The translations under genes were made by a program, and so were the position numbers. DNA of 22,269 bases from a virus, in the IMG/VR virus record IMGVR_UViG_3300025674_000445, positions 1 to 22,269 of that record; one strand, written 5' to 3'. Of this stretch, positions 12,420 through 19,391 are shown piece after piece. The notes under the pieces were generated by a model. That model searched no databases. It saw only the letters and a list, made by a program, of their open reading frames with translations, and was not told the DNA's origin. Numbering within the stretch: position 1 is the stretch's first letter; each line of letters starts with the position of its first letter.

Positions 12420-14108
12420 ATGAGTGTATGTACTCATCACGAGCCCTGCCCTGCTTGTCGGGAGCGGGGTCGTGATATTAAAGGGGACAACCTTGCTGTC
12501 TATGATGATGGACACAAGTATTGTTTTGCGTGTGAATATTGGGAAGGATCTAAAGAAGGATACAAACCTATGGAAGAAATTGAACCTGTTAGCGATGATT
12601 GGAAACCATACAACGGTTCCTGCAAGCCATTGAGTCATCGTGGTATTAGCGAAGATATTGTTCGCAAGTTTGAATACCAACAAACAAATATCAATGGCAA
12701 GGATATTGAGATTGCAAATTTCTACAAAGATGGTGAACTTGTAGCTCAGAAGCTGCGTGGTCCTGACAAACAATTCAAATGGATTGGTCGGGCAAGCAGA
12801 GCACCGCTTTGGGGACAATGGCTGTGGAAGTCTCAGGGTGGCACTAGGCTTGTCATTACTGAGGGTGAAGTCGATGCTATGACTGCGTGCCAAGCTATGG
12901 GTGGCACTTGGCCTGTTGTCTCTCTTCCGTCTGGTGCTCAAGGTGCTTTGAAATCTATCAAAGATAACTGGGAGTTTGTTACTTCGTACGATGAAGTTGT
13001 CTTGATGTTTGATCAAGATGATGCTGGTCGTGCTGCAGCCAAGAAGGTTGCTGAGGCGTTGCCTCCGGGCAAATGCAAGATGGCTACGCTGCCATACAAG
13101 GATGCCAACGAGTGTCTGAAGAATGGTCAAGCCAAGGCTATTATGAATGCTGTGTGGGAAGCACAAGTCTTCTCTCCAGATGAGATCTTGCATGTCTCTG
13201 GTATTGATTTGAATGAAGATAAAGAAGTAAATGTTTACTCATACCCTTGGTCTAAGATGAACTCATTCTTGATTGGTCAACGGTCTGGTGAGATTACTCT
13301 TTGGTCTTCTGGTACTGGCTCTGGTAAGTCTACTATCATTCGTGAAATCATTTGGGATCACCTAAAGCGAGGACGCAAGTGTGGTGCCATCATGTTGGAA
13401 GAATCTCCTAAGGAAACAATTGAAGATATTATTTCTCTTATCATTAATAAACCTGTTCGTTCAATCAGAGCGGAGCGATTGATGAATCAGCTTCGGATTG
13501 AAGAAGGTCAGGAAGTTCCTCAAACAACTGAGCTTGACACATTCCAAGATGCAGAGTATCATGATGCATTGGATAAGCTTAAGCGTACTGGCTTCTATAT
13601 CTATGACCATCTTGGTAACAATGGTATTCAGAATCTTGTACAACGTCTTGAGTTTATGGCTGTGTCGTTGGGTGTTGAGGTTGTTGTCCTTGATCACATC
13701 ACGGCAGCAGCGACTGGTATGCTTGGTTCTATGAATGACAACGAGCGTTTGCTCATTGACAATCTTATGAAAGAACTGAGATCACTGGTGTCTCGCACTG
13801 GCGTTCACATTCACATTGTCTCACAACTTGTGAAGAACGGTAAGGCATTCGAGGAAGGTGAGCGTATTACCATGCAAGACCTGCGTGGCTCAGGCTCATT
13901 GTCTTCTGTTCCTAACACGGTCATTGCACTTGAGCGTAACCGCCAAGACCCTGATGATGTTGTGTCTAACACAACCACTGTTCGTGTATTGAAGAATCGT
14001 TTGACTGGTAAGTGTGGCGTAGCTTCTGCGTTGTACTATGATCGGAACATTGGACGATTGGAGGAAGTTGAGTATCGGGAATCCGATGCTGGTAACGTAA
14101 GTTTCTAA
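12420..14108 (+). CDS. Primase-helicase (T7 gp4-like)
   Basis: A 562-aa bifunctional replication protein, almost the length of T7 gp4 (566). The N-terminal zinc-binding domain has paired Cys at 10/13 and 35/38 (CPAC, CFAC). A TOPRIM primase core follows, with LVITEGEVDAM (144-154) and LMFDQDDAGR (195-204). The helicase domain has Walker A SSGTGSGKST (296-305), a Walker B-like VVVLDHITAAATG and the SQLVKNGK and DLRGSGSL motifs of hexameric RecA-fold helicases. It would unwind the fork and make primers for the polymerase encoded next. The start follows AAGGA, 20 bases after tRNA-Arg. An internal start giving a helicase-only form, as in T7, is possible but not visible with confidence. Confidence 0.95.
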   Translation: MSVCTHHEPCPACRERGRDIKGDNLAVYDDGHKYCFACEYWEGSKEGYKPMEEIEPVSDDWKPYNGSCKPLSHRGISEDIVRKFEYQQTNINGKDIEIANFYKDGELVAQKLRGPDKQFKWIGRASRAPLWGQWLWKSQGGTRLVITEGEVDAMTACQAMGGTWPVVSLPSGAQGALKSIKDNWEFVTSYDEVVLMFDQDDAGRAAAKKVAEALPPGKCKMATLPYKDANECLKNGQAKAIMNAVWEAQVFSPDEILHVSGIDLNEDKEVNVYSYPWSKMNSFLIGQRSGEITLWSSGTGSGKSTIIREIIWDHLKRGRKCGAIMLEESPKETIEDIISLIINKPVRSIRAERLMNQLRIEEGQEVPQTTELDTFQDAEYHDALDKLKRTGFYIYDHLGNNGIQNLVQRLEFMAVSLGVEVVVLDHITAAATGMLGSMNDNERLLIDNLMKELRSLVSRTGVHIHIVSQLVKNGKAFEEGERITMQDLRGSGSLSSVPNTVIALERNRQDPDDVVSNTTTVRVLKNRLTGKCGVASALYYDRNIGRLEEVEYRESDAGNVSF

Positions 14109-14123
14109 CAAAAGGAGAGTCTC

Positions 14124-15815
14124 ATGAACCGACTCGTATTTGACATTGAAGCCAACGGCTTAAACGAAATTAATTTAAATTCAAAAGGGGAAGTGATACC
14201 TGAGGTAACTCAGGTTCACTGCCTTGTTATTAAGGATATTGATACAAATGAAATTACAACTTATTCGGGTATGGATATTGGATACGGTGTTTCTCGCTTG
14301 CGCAATGCCGATTGCATTATTGGCCACAATATTTCGATATATGATGTACCTGTGCTCGAACGTTTCTACGGGCCTATTCAAACTAAGCAACAAGATACTC
14401 TCATTATCTCCAGAATGATGTATCCTGAGCGAGCTGATCATCCCTTGGGTGGTAACTCGCTTGAGTGCTGGGGCAAGTCTCTTGGCTGTCACAAGCAGGA
14501 CTATCAAGGTGGATGGGAAGAATACTCAGACGAGATGTTGGAGTATTGTATTCAAGATGTAGAAGTTTCTCATAAGATCTGGGAAGCACAGCAGGAGTTT
14601 ATTAATGCAAATACCAAGTCCGTTTGGCTGGAGCACGAAGTTACAAGAATTATTAGTAATCAAATTGCTAATGGCTTTTGCTTTGATCTTAACGCTGCAT
14701 ACGATTTGGAAGAGGAGTTGCAATATAATAAAATCTCTATTGAAGATGAAATGAGACAATCATTTCCACCCATCGTAGAGGAGAGGTGGTCAGAAAAGAC
14801 TGGGCGTAAGCTCAAGGATAAAGTCACAATCTTCAATCCCGGATCAAGGAAACAGATTGCAGAACGCTTGGGCTCTAAGTATGGGTGGTCACCACCAAGA
14901 ACAGAGAAGGGAAACCCAAAGGTCGACGAGGCTGTGCTTCGTGATCTCAAGTTTCCTGAAGCTGAAACACTGATAAGATATTTTGATATTACAAAACTTC
15001 AGGGACAAGTCTCTGATTGGATCAAGCGGGCTACCCATAGTCGAGATGGTAGAATCCACGGCATGGTAAATCCGCAGGGAACTGTTACTGGTAGAATGAC
15101 AGCATCACAACCTAACTTGCAACAAGTATCTGGCGATAAGCGAGCAAGAGCATTGTTCACTCCTAGTGCTGGTAATGTTCAGGTAGGTATTGATGCTAGT
15201 GGTCTAGAAGCACGCATGCTTGCATCCCGCATGGCTAAGTATGATCAGGGAGCATATGCTAAGATTATCTTGGAGGGAGATATCCACTCTGAGAATCAAC
15301 AAGCTGCTGGACTACCAACAAGAAACGATGCAAAGACTTTCTTTTATGGTTTCTTGTATGGTGCAGGTAACGAAAAGATTGGCAAGATCATTGGCAAGAA
15401 TGCTAATGCTGGTGCTGCTCTTAAGAAAAAGTTCCTGTCTCGTCTTCCAGCTTTGAGAAAAGTTATTGAAGATGTGAAAGCTCATGTTGATAAGACCGGC
15501 AAGGTCAAGCTGCTTGATGGTAGGCTTGTTCCTTGTCGGTCTCAACATGCAGCGTTGAATGTGCAACTACAAGGTGATGGTGCTATTGTTATGAAACTGG
15601 CTCAGGTATTGTTTGAACGTAAGATCAAAGACATGCCGGTTAAGTTTATGGCTACTGTGCATGATGAGTGGCAGCTTGAATGTCCACCTGACATTGCAGA
15701 AGAAGTAGGAAAGCTTGGAGTACAAGCTCTGCTTGAAGCAGGCGAGAAGCTTGATTGTAAGATGCCCATTGACGGTGAGTATCAAATTGGAAAGGACTGG
15801 TCAGAATGTCACTGA
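14124..15815 (+). CDS. Family A DNA polymerase with 3'-5' exonuclease (T7 gp5-like)
   Basis: A 563-aa replicative polymerase. Exonuclease motifs: FDIEANGL (Asp7, Glu9), GHNISIYDVP (Asp74) and YCIQDVEVSH (Asp145). Polymerase motifs: DASGLEARML (Asp357), RNDAKTFFYGFLYGAG (Arg400, Lys404, Tyr408) and TVHDEWQLEC (His513, Asp514). It is about 140 residues shorter than T7 gp5 (704). Much of the difference is in the thumb: KTGRKLKDKV runs straight into IFNPGSRKQI where T7 carries its thioredoxin-binding insertion. The residue equivalent to E. coli Pol I Phe762 is Tyr, as in T7. The start follows AAGGAG; the stop overlaps the next gene. Confidence 0.96.
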   Translation: MNRLVFDIEANGLNEINLNSKGEVIPEVTQVHCLVIKDIDTNEITTYSGMDIGYGVSRLRNADCIIGHNISIYDVPVLERFYGPIQTKQQDTLIISRMMYPERADHPLGGNSLECWGKSLGCHKQDYQGGWEEYSDEMLEYCIQDVEVSHKIWEAQQEFINANTKSVWLEHEVTRIISNQIANGFCFDLNAAYDLEEELQYNKISIEDEMRQSFPPIVEERWSEKTGRKLKDKVTIFNPGSRKQIAERLGSKYGWSPPRTEKGNPKVDEAVLRDLKFPEAETLIRYFDITKLQGQVSDWIKRATHSRDGRIHGMVNPQGTVTGRMTASQPNLQQVSGDKRARALFTPSAGNVQVGIDASGLEARMLASRMAKYDQGAYAKIILEGDIHSENQQAAGLPTRNDAKTFFYGFLYGAGNEKIGKIIGKNANAGAALKKKFLSRLPALRKVIEDVKAHVDKTGKVKLLDGRLVPCRSQHAALNVQLQGDGAIVMKLAQVLFERKIKDMPVKFMATVHDEWQLECPPDIAEEVGKLGVQALLEAGEKLDCKMPIDGEYQIGKDWSECH

Positions 15816-16387
15816 TTAGTGTAGACTTTTATGAATTCAAGGATGACCCAGTGGCTGATTTGGTATGGCTTACAACTAAGCCTTTGTTTGAAAAGACACC
15901 GCATAAAATTAGCCATTGCAATCTTGTACTAAAGTTTGGTGATACTGAGTATACTGTTATTACTAGTAATAATTTTAGTGCTAAAGTTTATAGTAAAGAT
16001 ACATTTGATAGAATGTATGGCAAGCCTGTTTACAGTCATGTGTTTGGCGAAACTAATCTAACACATTCTATTCTTACTAGACTTGTTAGTTGTTATCGTG
16101 GCAGTATTCTTGGTACTGCATGGTGGCGTATGACCGGATACTATCTAGGTAAGAAACCTAAGCTGTGTACAACTTTAACACAAGAGATTTTACGAAGCTC
16201 TGGTTATATGGTAGAATACAAACATAAACCTATTGATTTTTATAAGGAATTAAAGAATGAAAATTATTATGTTCTCAGGCAAAGCAAGGGTTGGGAAGAC
16301 CCACGCTGCGAATCAGATTGCAGAGCTCGCATTCTCGGCAGGAATGAAGCCAGTATTGCTTCCCTTCGCGAAGCCTATCAAAGATAG
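15806..16387 (+). CDS. Hypothetical protein, possibly a circularly permuted papain-fold (NlpC/P60-like) enzyme
   Basis: A 193-aa protein whose first 150 residues resemble circularly permuted NlpC/P60-like proteins: a His after a turn (KISHCNLVLKFGD, His37), a strand pair, and later Cys121 at the start of a helix (LCTTLTQEILRSSGY) followed by PIDFYKEL, like the usual tP-x-D-hydrophobic ending. Such enzymes cleave amide or ester bonds, but I cannot confirm activity. The last 43 residues are encoded in 131 bases shared with the kinase gene in another frame, and look unstructured and basic. It starts inside the polymerase stop. Either the overlap is real or an ancestral stop was lost. Confidence 0.6.
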   Translation: MSLISVDFYEFKDDPVADLVWLTTKPLFEKTPHKISHCNLVLKFGDTEYTVITSNNFSAKVYSKDTFDRMYGKPVYSHVFGETNLTHSILTRLVSCYRGSILGTAWWRMTGYYLGKKPKLCTTLTQEILRSSGYMVEYKHKPIDFYKELKNENYYVLRQSKGWEDPRCESDCRARILGRNEASIASLREAYQR

Positions 16388-16949
16388 AGCTGCTGCTGAT
16401 GGGTTTACTAAAGATAAAAACCCTCAAGAATATAGATCCTATTGTCAACTTATGGGTGAAACTGCACGGCAATTAGATCCTGATCATTGGATCAATGCTT
16501 GGTTGGAAGAACTCAAGGCTATTGAAGACAAAGAACATTCTGATATTGCTAGTAATAAAAAGCATTGGGAGTATGTTGTTATTGTAGATGATTGCAGATA
16601 CGATAATGAGGTTAAGTTATGCTCAGACTTAGGTGGCATGCTTGTGTTTGTTCGGCATGGCAATAGAAAGATTGAAGACTTAAATGCTGATTGGAGAAAT
16701 CATGAATCAGAAAATTTTGCAAACGAGGTAGAGCATGTTGCATGTGATGATGTTGATTATTACATTGAGAATGATGCTACACTTCGCACCTTCAACGGAG
16801 AGATCCACAAGTTATCAAGAAAACTGCTTGGTATTGTCCCTCCTAATTCTGAAGGGGATGCGATTGAACGTATGACTGCAATGTTAGATAAACTTATTGA
16901 GAAATTGGAAGATAAGCTAGATGAAGAAGCCGAAGATAGCGATTATTGA
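16257..16949 (+). CDS. Deoxynucleoside monophosphate kinase
   Basis: A 230-aa P-loop kinase, probably converting dNMPs to dNDPs for phage DNA synthesis. Walker A is at residues 8-15 (GKARVGKT). The block QLMGETARQLDPDHWINAW and the later VIVDDCRYDNEVKL match the conserved G-R, D-x-W and DxRxxNE elements of phage dNMP kinases. The C-terminus is a long acidic coiled helix (MLDKLIEKLEDKLDEEAEDS) not needed for catalysis. The start follows AAGGA with about nine bases. It overlaps the upstream gene by 131 bases and the downstream exonuclease by 29, both unusually long for this window. Confidence 0.85.
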   Translation: MKIIMFSGKARVGKTHAANQIAELAFSAGMKPVLLPFAKPIKDRAAADGFTKDKNPQEYRSYCQLMGETARQLDPDHWINAWLEELKAIEDKEHSDIASNKKHWEYVVIVDDCRYDNEVKLCSDLGGMLVFVRHGNRKIEDLNADWRNHESENFANEVEHVACDDVDYYIENDATLRTFNGEIHKLSRKLLGIVPPNSEGDAIERMTAMLDKLIEKLEDKLDEEAEDSDY

Positions 16950-17688
16950 TGCTGATATTTTAGTATATCGAGCTGCGTTCTGGGCTGATGCTGAAGGTAT
17001 TGATGAATTACCTGACAGGCTCAAGCATGATATCAAGCAGTGGACTCCTCGTGGATGCCAGCCTGTGCTTGCTCTGTCCTGCCCTAGAAGCCAGAACTTT
17101 AGACGTAGACTGTGGCCTGACTACAAGGCTCACAGAGACGCTACAATGCAGCCTGATTGCAAGAAATATGCAGTTGAAATTGTTGTTGATGGCTATGAAG
17201 TATTACAATACCCACAACTAGAAGCAGATGATATCTTAGGTATTGCTGCCTCTAGCGGTGATGGTATTGCTGTGACTATTGATAAAGATTTACGGTCAGC
17301 CCCCGGCTGGCACTGGAATCCCGACAAGGAACGGTCTGCCACTTTGGTTAATACTGAAGAGGCAGATCGTTTCTTTTTTCAACAGTGGATGACTGGTGAT
17401 GCTACCGACAATATCCCCGGTCTGTGGAAAGTCGGTCCAAGGAAGGCTGATAAGTTTTTAGATAGTACTGATAGGGATGATTGGGTTAAAGAGATCCTAG
17501 AACTCTATCGGACGGAAGAGCGTCCTGAGCATAAGGGTCGATGTGATCTAGACCCCATAGCATTTGGTCGTACAATGGCTTGGTGTGTTCGTATTCTTCG
17601 TGACGGAGAGTATGATAAGGCGGGTCAGATGATCAAGTTATGGAACTTTGGGTATAAAGGAGATCAACATGCAATCCAAATGCTCTAA
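16921..17688 (+). CDS. 5'-3' exonuclease (T7 gp6-like, Pol I N-terminal family)
   Basis: A 255-aa exonuclease of the flap/5' nuclease family. Metal-binding aspartates are visible in IAIIDADILVYRAA, LEADDILG, VTIDKDLRS and TGDATDNIPG, followed by the helix-hairpin region WKVGPRKADKFL that grips DNA. In T7 the equivalent enzyme removes RNA primers and degrades host DNA; it is 300 aa, so this is a shorter member. It starts within the end of the kinase gene after a GGAAG site. The order polymerase, kinase, exonuclease, then virion genes follows the T7 plan. Confidence 0.92.
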   Translation: MKKPKIAIIDADILVYRAAFWADAEGIDELPDRLKHDIKQWTPRGCQPVLALSCPRSQNFRRRLWPDYKAHRDATMQPDCKKYAVEIVVDGYEVLQYPQLEADDILGIAASSGDGIAVTIDKDLRSAPGWHWNPDKERSATLVNTEEADRFFFQQWMTGDATDNIPGLWKVGPRKADKFLDSTDRDDWVKEILELYRTEERPEHKGRCDLDPIAFGRTMAWCVRILRDGEYDKAGQMIKLWNFGYKGDQHAIQML

Positions 17689-17767
17689 TTGTGGTGCTAC
17701 TAGTATGGTTCAAGCAGGCGTATGCTCTGTGTGTACAAACTGTGGATCAACTAGTGGATGCAGTTAA
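17669..17767 (+). CDS. Orphan 32-aa zinc ribbon resembling the C-terminus of class II ribonucleotide reductase
   Basis: A 32-residue frame with a strong AGGAG six bases upstream. It contains CSNCG, then GVCSVCTNCGSTSGC: Cys pairs spaced CxxCG ... C..C..CG.S.C. This is the pattern of the zinc ribbon at the C-terminus of adenosylcobalamin-dependent ribonucleotide reductases, where the last cysteines shuttle electrons to the active site. No reductase body is present in the window. It could be a free-standing zinc ribbon with another role. It overlaps the exonuclease end by 20 bases and the next gene by one. Confidence 0.7.
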   Translation: MQSKCSNCGATSMVQAGVCSVCTNCGSTSGCS

Positions 17768-17961
17768 TGTCATATTTTGAACAATTAATTAGATGTAATT
17801 ACTGTAGTCGTTTAACGACAGGTATTTATGTACATGGACACAAACAATGTTCATGGTGTAAAACTAATATAGAACCCTGTTGTCAGGGTCAGGAGAATGT
17901 TAATGCCGTATGTAATGTCAACAATCCTCAACAAAGCGTTAAAATCAGTAAAGTTAACTGA
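17767..17961 (+). CDS. Second small zinc-ribbon-like protein (64 aa)
   Basis: A 64-aa protein starting in a TAATG overlap: MSYFEQLIRCNYCSRLTTGI, then KQCSWCKTNIEPCC. Two CxxC pairs separated by about 14 residues form a plausible zinc ribbon. The C-terminal part is polar and unstructured (NNPQQSVKISKVN). It follows directly after another tiny zinc-ribbon gene. Function is unknown; nucleic-acid or protein binding is the usual role of such domains. Confidence 0.6.
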   Translation: MSYFEQLIRCNYCSRLTTGIYVHGHKQCSWCKTNIEPCCQGQENVNAVCNVNNPQQSVKISKVN

Positions 17962-18136
17962 TGCTGAACTGTCCATTGTAATTGGACACTTGCTTAGAGA
18001 AAACGATAAACGTCTATTAGAGATTGAGGAGTTAAAGAATGAGCTCGAAAAAGTTTCCAATGATCGACAGCCTATTACCAAAACTGCTAAAAGAAATGTA
18101 TCCGCCACTAGAGTATCAGGAAAAAGTGACTCGTGA
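17903..18136 (+). CDS. Hypothetical helical protein (77 aa)
   Basis: This is a 77-aa product beginning MPYVMSTILNKALKSVKLTD with a coiled-coil-like centre (RENDKRLLEIEELKNELEKV) and a basic Ser/Thr-rich tail. The start at 17903 has GGAG about eight bases upstream; the ATG at 17897 is too close to it. It overlaps the preceding gene by 59 bases and the next by 98. The heavy overlap lowers confidence, but the heptad pattern supports a real protein. Confidence 0.5.
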   Translation: MPYVMSTILNKALKSVKLTDAELSIVIGHLLRENDKRLLEIEELKNELEKVSNDRQPITKTAKRNVSATRVSGKSDS

Positions 18137-18221
18137 GGAGTGGGCCTTTCGTGGCGGTCAACGAGATATTATTCGTAAATTAGAAACAATTATTAAACAA
18201 CAAGAGAAAGGGGTGAGATAA
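18039..18221 (+). CDS. Hypothetical 60-aa protein
   Basis: A 60-aa frame starting MSSKKFPMIDSLLPKLLKEM with GAGGAG about nine bases upstream. The remainder (PPLEYQEKVTREEWAFRGGQ, then a basic helix IIRKLETIIKQQ) has the character of a small conserved phage protein. Its stop overlaps the next ATG (TAATG), consistent with coupling to the structural-type genes that follow. I do not recognise a family. Confidence 0.6.
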   Translation: MSSKKFPMIDSLLPKLLKEMYPPLEYQEKVTREEWAFRGGQRDIIRKLETIIKQQEKGVR

Positions 18222-18736
18222 TGTATCCTTATCAGCAATCGTCTGTATATAGTGGACCTAAACTGTCTGCTGGTTTTAGTTATTATAACAACCCTGCTAG
18301 AGCACATATGTTTAATGAAAGTAGATATTACGAAAAGCTAAACAAAAAACTTATGGACAGAGGCTTTTCTGAGCAAGACCTATATGGTTTGTATGCGGAC
18401 CTAGAAAAAAGAGGCGTAAAAGAATTACTTGGTTGGGAAGCTACAAAAAGAACAGATGAGTTTGAAAGAAGATTGTTAGCTTATGTTGATGAGCAAAATG
18501 CTTTGTATGCTCGGGTTAAAGAGCAAGAACAAGAAATGCTTCAAGAGGATAAAATGAATAGGGCTCAAGAAGAGTATGACAAGGAAGTTGCAGAGACTTC
18601 TAGAATCTCTATTCAGGAGTCCGGTAAGCGTGCTGAGAAGGCACGACAGGCTCAGAAGAGTCAAGAGTACTTGGAGGCCCAGAGAGCTAGCTCGGGCCGT
18701 TCAGCAGGGCGTATTGCCGTTAGGAGGCCAATGTGA
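18221..18736 (+). CDS. Coiled-coil protein upstream of portal (putative virion or assembly protein)
   Basis: A 171-aa protein. The N-terminus is Tyr/Ser/Pro-rich (MYPYQQSSVYSGPKLSAGFS), the centre has RGFSEQDLYGLYADLEKRG, and the C-terminal half is a long charged helix (EQEQEMLQEDKMNRAQEEYD) ending in a basic tail. It starts in a TAATG overlap. The location between the exonuclease and the portal is where T7 keeps small virion genes (6.7, 7.3), so a virion or assembly role is a reasonable inference. No sequence family is recognised. Confidence 0.65.
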   Translation: MYPYQQSSVYSGPKLSAGFSYYNNPARAHMFNESRYYEKLNKKLMDRGFSEQDLYGLYADLEKRGVKELLGWEATKRTDEFERRLLAYVDEQNALYARVKEQEQEMLQEDKMNRAQEEYDKEVAETSRISIQESGKRAEKARQAQKSQEYLEAQRASSGRSAGRIAVRRPM

Positions 18737-19077
18737 TTTTTAGCAACCGTGGTGGCAGCACCAGTTTACTTTTTGGTAGAAGTAAAAGAAAAAAACAGGC
18801 TCGGCGTGATGCTGCTTTTGCCGAATGGAGAACTAAGTTGGCGCAAAGAACCAATGATGAATTTATGCAGCGTATTGAGGCTAGAAGGATGGCATTGATG
18901 CCTGCTAACTTTAGATATCGTGAGGATACTAGACAGGCAGAGTCTAAGGATTTTGATATTAAAAGAACTCAATTAGCTGCTGATCGTTTAGCAGAAAAAA
19001 TGTTAACAGAATCAAGAGAGCAATACAGACCTAAAAAATCTTTAGGTATGCTTCGCATTGGTAGGAGGAAAATGTAA
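18733..19077 (+). CDS. Basic protein upstream of portal (putative virion protein)
   Basis: A 114-aa, strongly basic protein starting at GTG 18733, four bases before the previous stop ends, with AGGAGG six bases upstream deciding this start. It begins MIFSNRGGSTSLLFGRSKRK and contains charged helices (FAEWRTKLAQRTNDEFMQRI) and a basic end MLRIGRRKM. No family recognised. The similar charged, helical style of this and its two neighbours suggests that the three act together in the particle, for example as internal or head-tail proteins. Confidence 0.65.
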   Translation: MIFSNRGGSTSLLFGRSKRKKQARRDAAFAEWRTKLAQRTNDEFMQRIEARRMALMPANFRYREDTRQAESKDFDIKRTQLAADRLAEKMLTESREQYRPKKSLGMLRIGRRKM

Positions 19078-19391
19078 TGGGTATGGGAGGATACGATCCC
19101 TCTGCTATGCAAGCACAGATGCAAGCAAACGTAGAGCGAGAAAGAATGTACAGAAAACAAGAGGCAGAAGAGGCTCGGATGGCTCGGCTTGAAGAGGAAA
19201 AACTTCGTTTGTCTTTAGAGCGTGCGGCAAGAGAAGAACAATATGCTGCTATGGCGGCAGAAAAGATGGAGATTGAAGAGAAGGAAGAAGAAGCTATTCA
19301 AGAGTTTACTGCTCAAGACCAAGCTAAACAAAATATTATGGACTTCTTTTCTGATAGACCCGGTGTACAAATTACCAAGAGGCCAGACTAA
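19077..19391 (+). CDS. Coiled-coil protein upstream of portal
   Basis: A 104-aa protein that is almost one continuous charged helix: after a Met/Gln-rich start (MGMGGYDPSAMQAQMQANVE) comes a long Glu/Arg/Ala coiled coil (RLEEEKLRLSLERAAREEQY) and then a short globular end (NIMDFFSDRPGVQITKRPD). It begins in a TAATG overlap after AGGAGG and its stop overlaps the portal start. It could be a scaffold-like or internal virion protein. The function is inferred from position and shape only. Confidence 0.65.
   Translation: MGMGGYDPSAMQAQMQANVERERMYRKQEAEEARMARLEEEKLRLSLERAAREEQYAAMAAEKMEIEEKEEEAIQEFTAQDQAKQNIMDFFSDRPGVQITKRPD

Noticed and set aside
12366-13193. Minus-strand open frame (275 codons) opposite the primase-helicase and tRNA-Arg
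   Set aside because: It covers a tRNA and a well-supported gene on the other strand; the translation is Phe/Leu/Ser-rich without domain features.
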